Origin: Bacteroidota bacterium
Lineage (GTDB): Bacteria; Bacteroidota; Ignavibacteria; Ignavibacteriales; Melioribacteraceae
DNA: 64,000 bases
NCBI GenBank assembly: GCA_018829205.1
Contig: JAHJUE010000022.1
Coordinates: forward strand, 434,001 to 498,000
Direction: 5' to 3'
Part shown: positions 53,237 through 61,701 of the stretch, piece after piece
Numbering within the stretch: position 1 is the stretch's first letter
Layout: the number at the start of each line of letters is the position of its first letter
The notes under the pieces: generated by a model
What the model saw: the letters and a program-made list of their open reading frames with translations, nothing else
Databases searched by the model: none
What the model was told of the DNA's origin: nothing
Position numbers and translations under genes: made by a program

Positions 53237-53315
53237 ACGTGTAAATTAGTGAATTATTTGGGAAGATATTACACGGGGAAATAATGATTGGAGATTTTTT
53301 TGTGATAATGCAAGT
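53132..53315 (-). repeat. Direct repeat, right copy
   Basis: The second copy of 52182-52369, offset by 946 bases at its upstream end. It retains the upstream DNA and start region of the NYN gene. Differences include CATACTTTGC for CATGTCTTGC and loss of four bases in the coding part. The two copies bracket the MNT/HEPN pair. Confidence 0.93.
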
Positions 53316-53415
53316 TTGATTTTACGCTGTAGTTGTGTTTACATGAAAATATTGAATTGTTTTGTAATTGACTTGCGAGTTCTTTTGGGACGCTTCTCTT
53401 TTTCATGGAGACAAT

Positions 53416-53559
53416 GCTGTCAATTTAACTTTGTTAATGGAACGCAGATTTTTATGATTTATTAAGATCGATTAAGATTATCATAAAAAATCATAAGCAA
53501 TCATAACGATCTGCGTTCTATTCTTTTAATGTCCTTTCCTAATCAACTAAGTTGACAGC
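53416..53559. repeat. 144-bp nested palindromic repeat
   Basis: The outer ends GCTGTCAA (53416) and TTGACAGC (53552) are exact inverses. Inside, GAACGCAGAT (53440) pairs with ATCTGCGTTC (53509), and ATGATTT/AATCAT-type A/T-rich arms fill the centre. It has no coding capacity. The layout resembles a small non-autonomous palindromic element or intergenic repeat unit. Together with the repeat at 53132-53315 it fills the gap of about 515 bases (53088-53603), where no gene is seen. Confidence 0.7.
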
Positions 53560-53603
53560 GGGAAATGCCCTGCGTGACGGGGGTTTGGGAGGGATTCGCA
53601 ACT

Positions 53604-54605
53604 TTAAAAAGAAACTATCCTTCCCCAAATTACATCTGCTACAAAAACACCGTCGCGTAAATTCTGTTCGCGTGTTTTTAAGGTGCGTTCTCCGGGATAA
53701 TAAATTTCTTCACCTTCATTAATCGGTTCAGCTTTTTTTACAGAATTAATAATATTATCGGCAATATCATTAATACTTTCAGCGCTGTTAAATTTTTGGG
53801 GATCAAACGCAATAAATACTTGCGACATTGCGGAATCGTGTTTACCAAGACCTAATTCAAATGTTGATTTGCCCCCGGATAAAAGTACCGCGATTAAATC
53901 GAACAATATTGCCAGTCCAGATCCTTTCCAATAACCAATGGGAAGCGGTCTGTGTGTAGCCGATATTTCCGCGGGATTTGTAGTAAGGTTTCCATCACTA
54001 TCGTAGCCTCCGGCAAAAGGAAGTTCTTTGCCTTCATGTTTATATGTGGATAATTTCCCGAATGAAAAAAGGGATAAGGCCATATCCAATACAACATGCC
54101 CGTTAATTCTTGGAACGGCCAGCACAAAAGGGTTATTTCCGACCGCCGGTTCTTTTGCGCCCCATGGCGGCATAATCGGGATTGTATTAGTCCAGCTTAT
54201 TAAAATTACTCCTTCTTCGGCGGCGCGCCATCCGTATGTTCCGCCTCGCATCCAGTGATTTGTATTTTTTAACGAGACGCATCCCATACCGTTTTCTTTT
54301 GCAAGTTCAATAACTCTCCCGGTTACGTTCCACGCGTTAACGGGACCGGGACCCAGATTACCGTCCCACTGTTCCCATGATCCGAAAGAATTAACGAGCG
54401 ACGTTTTAGCGTTGGGATTTATATAACCTTCGTTTACTAATTTCAGAAATGAAACAAATCGGTTTGTACCATGCGAAGCGACACCCGCGAAAGTATTTTC
54501 CGTAAATATTTGCGCGCAAAGTTGGGCCGGTTCTTCTTTAAAATTATTATTAAGTAATTTTTCTTTTAATATGAAAAACAGTTCGTCATATTTTAATATT
54601 GCCAT
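53604..54605 (-). CDS. Ldh2/YiaK-family NAD(P)-dependent oxidoreductase
   Basis: This 333-residue cytoplasmic enzyme belongs to the malate/L-lactate dehydrogenase 2 family. Markers are ASHGTNRFVSF, the nucleotide-binding NTNHWMRGGTYGWRAAEEG and PWGAKEPAVGNNPF. The match in length and motifs is best to YiaK, the 2,3-diketo-L-gulonate reductase, so a sugar-acid or 2-keto-acid substrate is likely. It is encoded alone, 212 bases beyond the ABC ATPase. The gap holds only an AT-rich hairpin, TTATAATT-TAG-AATTATAA (54732-54750). Confidence 0.88.
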   Translation of the reverse strand: MAILKYDELFFILKEKLLNNNFKEEPAQLCAQIFTENTFAGVASHGTNRFVSFLKLVNEGYINPNAKTSLVNSFGSWEQWDGNLGPGPVNAWNVTGRVIELAKENGMGCVSLKNTNHWMRGGTYGWRAAEEGVILISWTNTIPIMPPWGAKEPAVGNNPFVLAVPRINGHVVLDMALSLFSFGKLSTYKHEGKELPFAGGYDSDGNLTTNPAEISATHRPLPIGYWKGSGLAILFDLIAVLLSGGKSTFELGLGKHDSAMSQVFIAFDPQKFNSAESINDIADNIINSVKKAEPINEGEEIYYPGERTLKTREQNLRDGVFVADVIWGRIVSF

Positions 54606-54817
54606 TTATTGCCTATAAATTAAACAGGTCAAATTTAACAACTTTTTTATAATATATTTAATGAAGTAATAAAAGAATCTAATTTTAATTTTGTGATAGT
54701 TGATGAGGAAAGGAAATATTAAAATAAATAATTATAATTTAGAATTATAACTTGCTAACTTGAATTGGACTTAGAGTATATTTTTTTTAGGTAAGAATAA
54801 TTGTTAATCTGCAAATT

Positions 54818-55918
54818 CTAAAATACAATTCGGTGCCCTTTTTCATCAAAAAAATAGAGTTTATTAACATCCAGGTATAATCGAACTTTATCATCAGCTT
54901 TTACCGTTGAGGCGGAATCTACCCTGGCGATAAACTGTTCGTTCGAAATTGTAAAATACAGAAAGGTTTCATTCCCCAACGGCTCTACAACTTCAACAGT
55001 TGTTTCGATAAAGTTTTTATCGGTATCAATTGTCCTGGCATTAATAGAGAAGTCCTCAGGTCTAATTCCCAAAGTTACTTTCTGTCCTTGATACATTTTT
55101 AATTCATTAATTTTTTCTTGGGGAAGAATAATAGAAACATTTTCATTAACCGTAAAAGCAATATTATCTTTTCCAGTAATGTTGCCATCAACAAAGTTCA
55201 TTGATGGACTCCCTATAAAACCGGCTACAAATTTATTAACGGGGTTATTATACAAATCCAGCGGCGGGCCAATCTGCTGAATTTCTCCGTCCTTCATAAG
55301 CACAATTTTACTGCCCATTGTCATTGCTTCTATTTGATCATGAGTTACGTAAATAATAGTCGCGTTTAATTTATTATGAAGTTTAGATATTTCAGTTCTC
55401 ATTTGAACTCTAAGTTTAGCGTCAAGGTTACTCAGCGGCTCGTCGAACAAAAATACTTTCGGTTTCCTAACTATTGCCCGGCCTACCGCAACCCTTTGTC
55501 TTTGTCCGCCTGATAATGCTTTTGGCTTCCTGTTCAGATACTGTTCAAGATCCAATATTCTTGCAGCTTCATTAACTCTACTGTTTATTTCTTCTTTGGG
55601 ATATTTTCTAAGTTTTAATCCGAATGCCATATTTTCAAAAACCGTCATATGCGGATACAACGCGTAATTCTGAAATACCATAGCGATATCCCTATCCTTC
55701 GGCTCAACATTATTAACAACAACTCCGTCAATTAGAATTTCCCCTTCGGTAACTTCCTCCAAACCAGCAACCATTCTAAGAGTTGTAGATTTACCGCAGC
55801 CTGAAGGTCCGACAAGCACTACAAATTCATGATCGTTTACTTCTATATTCACATTCTTTACAACCCTTGTTTTGCCGCTGTAAACTTTTGATACATTTTT
55901 TAATTCAACGTGAGCCAT
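54818..55918 (-). CDS. MalK/UgpC-type sugar ABC transporter ATPase
   Basis: The 366-residue protein has Walker A GPSGCGKSTT, signature LSGGQRQRVAVGRA, Walker B VFLFDEPLSNLD and the switch histidine VTHDQ. A C-terminal TOBE/OB regulatory domain (about 240-366, LGIRPEDFSI) marks the CUT1 sugar family (MalK, UgpC, MsmK). No permease or binding protein is in view, so it may serve several transporters, as MsmK does. It ends the operon with the two glycosidases, 10 bases after one of them. Confidence 0.93.
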   Translation of the reverse strand: MAHVELKNVSKVYSGKTRVVKNVNIEVNDHEFVVLVGPSGCGKSTTLRMVAGLEEVTEGEILIDGVVVNNVEPKDRDIAMVFQNYALYPHMTVFENMAFGLKLRKYPKEEINSRVNEAARILDLEQYLNRKPKALSGGQRQRVAVGRAIVRKPKVFLFDEPLSNLDAKLRVQMRTEISKLHNKLNATIIYVTHDQIEAMTMGSKIVLMKDGEIQQIGPPLDLYNNPVNKFVAGFIGSPSMNFVDGNITGKDNIAFTVNENVSIILPQEKINELKMYQGQKVTLGIRPEDFSINARTIDTDKNFIETTVEVVEPLGNETFLYFTISNEQFIARVDSASTVKADDKVRLYLDVNKLYFFDEKGHRIVF

Positions 55919-55928
55919 GATTTACCCG

Positions 55929-58430
55929 CTAGTCATTTTTAAATTTTATTTTTACGTGATTTACATTTAAATCCTGCACCGATTCAAATGATATTCTATA
56001 AATATTTTCATCTATCTTTTGGGAATAATAATTTATTATACTTTTACCGCCAGCCAAAATGCTTTTAATATTAAACGGACTTTCAATTTCATACAATAAT
56101 GTATTACCCCTAAAAGATTCCGTATCAAAACTAAGTTCATTTAATTCTTTTGAATAATTAGGATTAAGCACATTCCCATTTACGTTAATGATGCGAGGTA
56201 TAGGAAGTGACCCCAATTCAATTTTTATATTTTCAGGCTTATCATAATCTGAAGGTACAATAAGCGAAGGAAGTTCTTTACCGTTATATTTTATTGATGA
56301 TACATATTCCCCGGTTCCTGAAATACTTACAGGAATTATTCTACCCTTTATGGTAATATTCATCTCAATATTATTCAATTCTTCAGGAATATATGGCGCG
56401 AAAGAAATATTCCATTGATTTTCTTTTACTCCGAATAAATTATAAAGTGAATACTGATACCACCCGGCAGCCCATAAAAATTGTGGTTTATCAATTTTTC
56501 CATAAACGGCCGGATTAAATTTATCACTTATTCTATATTCGTACATTGCCGGCTGACCGTTTGGGCTATTAATAATACCGTTCATTGTCATAATATTATT
56601 TATAAACGAATACGCTTCATTATTTTGTCCGTTACTTATTAGTCCAAGTGTATACCATGCGTTTCCGTGCTGCCATACTCCTCCGTTTGCATAATAAAAC
56701 GGAGGGCCGACTTCGTTGCCTTGAAATTTCATAAAATCTTTAAGTAAATGAAAATCCATAGGATAAACATTATAAATACCCAGATTGTTATCCAACAAAT
56801 TTTCTCCGGCCGAATTAATAAGTTTTTTGCTTTTATCAGAATCTAATAACCGGAAATGAGAAGCGAGAAGCGACCCGATATAATAATGTTTATCCTGACT
56901 TCCGTCTTCGTAATAATTAATCAGATAATTTAATTCGTCGCTCCAAAGTTTAGCAATAAGCTGATCGTTCATTTCCCTTGTAAGCTGTTCATAAAAATTC
57001 ATTTTATCTAAATTCTTTTGAAGCGTACTTGATATATAAACGTATTCTTTAAAAGCTTGAATAGCCATAATGGTCATAAACGAACGCGCGCCGTAACTGG
57101 TGCCTATATCCCATCCGTCGGGTCTAGCCGCCCACATCAGATTATCCGGCTGCTTTTTATTTAATGTTATCTTTATACTTTCATTAATTATCGGATAAAG
57201 AATTTCCAGAGTTTGTAAATCATCCGAGTGGCGTAAATATTTACCGCAAAGAATTAAAAACCAAAGATGATTCCAGCTGTCCTTTTCGGAGAATTCCGTA
57301 ACGTATGCCGAGTCTTTCCAATAATACGCATGCGGCAGAACATTATCGGTACTTTTATGTTTCTCCAAAAACAACAGATCATTTTTTACTCTATTCAAAT
57401 CATAAAATACTGCTGCTAAATCTGTTACAAGCACGTCATGCGTAAAAAAGAAATTATATTCTGCCGGACAAGGCATTGGAACAAGGTAGTTATCAATATA
57501 ATGTTTATTGCTTGAAATTACGGCTTTGGCCCAATGCGCAGTAAAATCTATATTTTTATTTCCTGTTGTAAATAAACTAGTTTTAAAACTTTCTGTTAAT
57601 ACCTCCGATTCATACTCTTTTATTTCTCTTTCGTAATTTTCGATAAGATAATTTGTAACAGATTCAAATTCCTTTTTAGTTGTGCAGCCGATAATTTGTT
57701 CAACAATAAAACTTTCTCCGGGATTTAAAGTTTTTTCATAATTAAATTCCGCTTTATTCGGATCCGGCTTATTATAATTAATATTTTTAACAGGTTTTTC
57801 ACCAGCATTTATAATAAATAACTGTGCAAATTTTGTTTCAATATTATTAAAAGAATATTTATACGAACTATTGTCATTAAATATGGAGGTAGAATCGGCG
57901 TTAATCGTATTATATGTATGACAAGTTTTTAATACAGTTGTTAATTCCGTAACTAGATTAAAAGTTGTTAACTTATCGGAAATATTCAGTATGGAATACT
58001 TTATTAAAAATGCCGGAGAGTTTTTACAAAATTCATAGCTTATTTCAATTCTCTTATACTGATCTTCTTTGTAAAAATTTACTCTGTAAGGTGTCAGATT
58101 ATATTCCCAAATTTCATTACCTAATTCTTCAAACCTGCCTTCATTCATTTTTAATTTTATATTAAGAATATTGGTCGTATCTCTTTTCCAATAATCCGTG
58201 CTATTGTCAATGCTGTTGGCAGCGGGATAATAAAAACTAATTCTTTGCAGACGCGGCGAGGAATGATGAAATTCCAAACCGGCATATGGACCGCCGACTT
58301 CAATTTGTGAATCACCTTTATAATTAACTGTAAGTCGTTCTCTCAGCTCATTTATTTCCGCATCATTAAGAATTTGGCCATAAGAAATAGCGGAAAGAAT
58401 AAGGATTAATATGAATGATATTTTTTTCAT
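55929..58430 (-). CDS. Exported alpha/alpha-barrel glycosidase (amylo-1,6-glucosidase/GH94-like clan)
   Basis: The 833-residue protein has a signal peptide ending ISYGQ and an N-terminal beta-sandwich (about 30-270). An (alpha/alpha)6 catalytic barrel follows, with NFFFTHDVLVTDLA, LPHAYYWKDS, ARPDGWDIGTSYG, YNVYPMDFH and GGVWQHGNAWY. A C-terminal beta domain starts near 690. The pattern belongs to the glucoamylase/GH63/GH94-like clan, but I cannot name the exact family. The acidic residues in the DGWD and VYPMDFH stretches are candidate catalytic groups. It is a paralogue of the protein at 61702-64000. Its neighbours are a PNPF-motif surface protein and a sugar ABC ATPase. Confidence 0.75.
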   Translation of the reverse strand: MKKISFILILILSAISYGQILNDAEINELRERLTVNYKGDSQIEVGGPYAGLEFHHSSPRLQRISFYYPAANSIDNSTDYWKRDTTNILNIKLKMNEGRFEELGNEIWEYNLTPYRVNFYKEDQYKRIEISYEFCKNSPAFLIKYSILNISDKLTTFNLVTELTTVLKTCHTYNTINADSTSIFNDNSSYKYSFNNIETKFAQLFIINAGEKPVKNINYNKPDPNKAEFNYEKTLNPGESFIVEQIIGCTTKKEFESVTNYLIENYEREIKEYESEVLTESFKTSLFTTGNKNIDFTAHWAKAVISSNKHYIDNYLVPMPCPAEYNFFFTHDVLVTDLAAVFYDLNRVKNDLLFLEKHKSTDNVLPHAYYWKDSAYVTEFSEKDSWNHLWFLILCGKYLRHSDDLQTLEILYPIINESIKITLNKKQPDNLMWAARPDGWDIGTSYGARSFMTIMAIQAFKEYVYISSTLQKNLDKMNFYEQLTREMNDQLIAKLWSDELNYLINYYEDGSQDKHYYIGSLLASHFRLLDSDKSKKLINSAGENLLDNNLGIYNVYPMDFHLLKDFMKFQGNEVGPPFYYANGGVWQHGNAWYTLGLISNGQNNEAYSFINNIMTMNGIINSPNGQPAMYEYRISDKFNPAVYGKIDKPQFLWAAGWYQYSLYNLFGVKENQWNISFAPYIPEELNNIEMNITIKGRIIPVSISGTGEYVSSIKYNGKELPSLIVPSDYDKPENIKIELGSLPIPRIINVNGNVLNPNYSKELNELSFDTESFRGNTLLYEIESPFNIKSILAGGKSIINYYSQKIDENIYRISFESVQDLNVNHVKIKFKND

Positions 58431-58440
58431 TAATTATATG

Positions 58441-61400
58441 TCATTTTATTACCGCAAATTTTCCAATTTTCTCTCCGATTCCCGGGGCATCAATATGATA
58501 AATATAAACTCCGAATGATATATCCATTCCGTCCTTAGAAATCAAATCCCATGATTCGGAACCGTCTGTAATACCGGAGGAATGTTCTATTGTCTTAACA
58601 TGTTTACCGACCATGGTGTAAATTCTAATTGAACATAAATTAGGCAGATGCATAAAATAAATTCTTCTTTCACCTCTGCCGACTTCAACTTTATCCGGTT
58701 CCCATGAAACCGCACCGACGTAAGGATTTGGCACTACATATATATCATCTAATTTTGATTTTAGATTTTCGTCCGCCAATGTTTGCCCTACAGTTATAAA
58801 TTCAAAATACTCGTTATTTCTAAATGGTTTCTTAGTTATGATTTTATAAACATCTCCAAATTGAGGAGCTTCTTGCATTTCTTCAGAAATAGTTGTGTCT
58901 TTAACCAATGTCATTGACCAGCCGGCATGCAGGCTGCTAAAATTATCAGCTCTTTTCCCAAGAGAATCGCCTGCAACTAAAAATATTGCGTCGCCGTCGT
59001 CAAAAATTTCATTCTTGTTTTCATCACGGAATATGAATTGAAAATTTTCGATACCCTCGGTAATATTTTTCACAATAATGTTTGATTTAACCGGCTGGCT
59101 AAAACTGCTTTGCGGAAACGACAAATCTCCTTGTCCGGGTTCTGTTAAATGAATTTCAAAATCAGCAGGATAGTTTACTCTTCTTCCTTTATATGCGGCG
59201 CTAAATCGTGAATCGAATCCCAGCTGAACTATATAATTGCTGCTGCCGTTTACCCAACCCGATTTTTCAAAATCAATTGCCGCGGCTGTATCAGCTTCAA
59301 TGTTTATCGATAACCCGTCAAATATTTTAGTTTGCTGAGTAGTGTTTATTATTTTTGAATTATATATAAGGGTATCGTTTTCAGAATAATCGATTAAATT
59401 ATAAGAAGGAAACCCTGAGTTTTGATACTGAGAATTATTAGTAAACTCCATTCTATAAATATGATTGTCTTTAATAGAGTCAGGGTCAAGTACTTCAATT
59501 TCAATATTCCCGGTGCCAGGTCCGCTATTAATCTGATTCTCAATTTCGGGGGCCTTATATCCCAATGACGGCGCTTGCGGCGTTGCCACAGCCGTATTTA
59601 TATCTGTTGTTATATTCCCGTTTATATCCAATTTTATTATGCTTGAAGTTTCAGCCGGCGAAATGCCTTCGGCTTCTCCTTTTACATTTATGGATTGAAA
59701 TCCTTTATCGTAGGCGACTACAGAATAATAGTAAGTCTGTCCGTTCTGAACATCCGTATCGATAAAAGAATGTTTCAATCCGGAATCGTTTCCCAAATAA
59801 AACAATGCGCCGTTAACGTCAAGCGGATGAAGTCCTTTTACGCCGTCTATTAAATCAAATTGTGCTATTGGACTTATATATGTCGGATTACCGTAAGCAT
59901 CGGTAATAATTTTATTTTCCAGGAAATTAGATTCGGTAGACCGGTAGACTTTATATCCTTCAAAATTATAGGCTTGATAAAACGGGTCATAAGTTTTTTC
60001 CGCCCGGTCGTCCCAGATTAGCGTAACTTTTTTATCACCTGCAATAGCCTTCATTATGGGTTTATCCGGCGGTTTGGCGAAATGATAATGCGCGTTATAA
60101 ATTTTTTGAACCGTTTTTTTGCGCCTGAATAATTCGGCAGTATTTGATGCAAATATTAAAGCCATTGAAAATCTTTCAGTCTCTCCTGTCTCCTGACCTT
60201 CTCCTGTCTGCAATGAATAAGTTTTTCTTCCATTCATATGAAACAAATAGCTTGAAAAACTATTGGCAAGATTTACCCCGGTTAAAACCTGTCCATGCGG
60301 AAGCGGAAGAGAAGATAATACTTTCCAGTTCTGTTCGTCGTTACGGAGTTCATAATCATGAACGGCGTAAATTAAAAATCCGGTTAATCCCAATTGGTCC
60401 GATTCATCTTTATCCAAGATTCCAAAATTCGGCTCGCCTTGATCAGGTTTGCCGTTACCTTCGGTACCGTCATCGTCCGGACCATTATATCCGGCGTCGA
60501 AATCTCCGATTCCGTCTGTTCCCACATCATCTAACAGCGCTTCTCCAATATCATATTTACCGTTTTCATTAAAATCAAAATAAGAACGCCAGTTGGCGTT
60601 TTCATCTGCGTCCCAATGAGGCTGCCACGAATAGCCGTAAAATTCTCTAAACTTAGTTGTATCAACAAAAGCATTTTTTAAGAAAGAATCGTTCTCGGGA
60701 TTAGTAATATACAAGTTTGGTTCGTTATCACGTTTTTCATCAGTTAATCCGTCGCTATCGTTATCTCTTCTGTCATCCGAAATACCGGGGCTTTCAAGAA
60801 AAGCATAACCGGCTAAACCAACAGGCCCCCAATTACCGGGAGAACCCAACGGCTGAATAGACCAAGCATAAGATATATCTAGCAGTTCATTATAGTCACC
60901 GCTGTTATCGTTGCCTCCCCCTATTCCCCAGTCCACATATTGAGCGAATAAAGTTTTATCATAATCATAAGTTCCCATATTAGTAATTTCGTAGTACCAA
61001 AAAATTACATCCGAAGCCAATATATGCGACCATTGAAAACCGCGGGCTTTAACCTGCATGCCAAGTCCGCCTCTTTCAATATCATCTTCATCCGGATAAA
61101 ATCCATGTTTGTTTATATACTCTCTATCTTCATTATCATCAAAAACAAAATATGTTTCCAGGTCGGCATTCTTAACACCTTTGCCGAAAAAACCATTCCA
61201 ATAACCGTCCCAATCGGAAGGCCTATCCGGCCAATGCGCCGGCCAGGTTCTTTGACTGGTAAATTCATCATCACTTCTTGCGGGACTCGAATTAAAAGGA
61301 TTCGCATAATTTGGCAAAGGCCACCATCCGTATGTTATACCTGTAGTCGGATTGTATCTTGTGAATTCATAATAATTTGTTTCAAGAGGATGTATTTTTT

Positions 61401-61698
61401 CTCCATTCTTATTTTTAGCTTCAGCTTGTACAATAATAGCAACTCCGTCAAGATAAGTATGTACGGTACCTTTAGGCCATACCCCGCTTCTGTTTTTTTC
61501 ATTAAGGTAGTCGCCGACTTCGCCAAAATTATAATATACAGTACCAACCAAATTACCATCCATGTATCCTTTTTTGGTGTAATTATGGTTTCCTTTAGTT
61601 TTATCAACAACTGTTTGCGAGAAAATATTTGTAACCATAAAAGAAAAAAATAAAAGCATTAATATTTTCTTATAAAATTGAACATTAATAATCTTCAA
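58441..61698 (-). CDS. Large secreted PNPY-motif surface protein with calcium-type repeats
   Basis: The 1085-residue protein has a signal peptide ending NIFSQ and a region of unknown fold. Asp-rich thrombospondin-3/EF-hand-like stretches lie near 315-420 (DNDSDGLTDEKRDN, DFNENGKYDIGEA, DGTEGNGKPDQGEP). An FnIII domain follows near 550-660 (KVTLIWDDRAEKT, YKVYRST). The C-terminal domain DIYVVPNPYVG to GKFAVIK is the same divergent sorting-type ending as in the protein at 8442-10562, and the overall plan is shared. It lies between two glycosidase genes with gaps of 10 and 3 bases, so it probably binds or presents their substrate at the surface. Confidence 0.72.
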   Translation of the reverse strand: MKIINVQFYKKILMLLFFSFMVTNIFSQTVVDKTKGNHNYTKKGYMDGNLVGTVYYNFGEVGDYLNEKNRSGVWPKGTVHTYLDGVAIIVQAEAKNKNGEKIHPLETNYYEFTRYNPTTGITYGWWPLPNYANPFNSSPARSDDEFTSQRTWPAHWPDRPSDWDGYWNGFFGKGVKNADLETYFVFDDNEDREYINKHGFYPDEDDIERGGLGMQVKARGFQWSHILASDVIFWYYEITNMGTYDYDKTLFAQYVDWGIGGGNDNSGDYNELLDISYAWSIQPLGSPGNWGPVGLAGYAFLESPGISDDRRDNDSDGLTDEKRDNEPNLYITNPENDSFLKNAFVDTTKFREFYGYSWQPHWDADENANWRSYFDFNENGKYDIGEALLDDVGTDGIGDFDAGYNGPDDDGTEGNGKPDQGEPNFGILDKDESDQLGLTGFLIYAVHDYELRNDEQNWKVLSSLPLPHGQVLTGVNLANSFSSYLFHMNGRKTYSLQTGEGQETGETERFSMALIFASNTAELFRRKKTVQKIYNAHYHFAKPPDKPIMKAIAGDKKVTLIWDDRAEKTYDPFYQAYNFEGYKVYRSTESNFLENKIITDAYGNPTYISPIAQFDLIDGVKGLHPLDVNGALFYLGNDSGLKHSFIDTDVQNGQTYYYSVVAYDKGFQSINVKGEAEGISPAETSSIIKLDINGNITTDINTAVATPQAPSLGYKAPEIENQINSGPGTGNIEIEVLDPDSIKDNHIYRMEFTNNSQYQNSGFPSYNLIDYSENDTLIYNSKIINTTQQTKIFDGLSINIEADTAAAIDFEKSGWVNGSSNYIVQLGFDSRFSAAYKGRRVNYPADFEIHLTEPGQGDLSFPQSSFSQPVKSNIIVKNITEGIENFQFIFRDENKNEIFDDGDAIFLVAGDSLGKRADNFSSLHAGWSMTLVKDTTISEEMQEAPQFGDVYKIITKKPFRNNEYFEFITVGQTLADENLKSKLDDIYVVPNPYVGAVSWEPDKVEVGRGERRIYFMHLPNLCSIRIYTMVGKHVKTIEHSSGITDGSESWDLISKDGMDISFGVYIYHIDAPGIGEKIGKFAVIK

Positions 61699-61701
61699 AT
61701 T

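Noticed and set aside
61024-61653. Antisense open frame of 209 codons inside the PNPY-motif gene
   Set aside because: It lies wholly opposite a well-supported coding gene, has no domain, and its composition fits a shadow frame.
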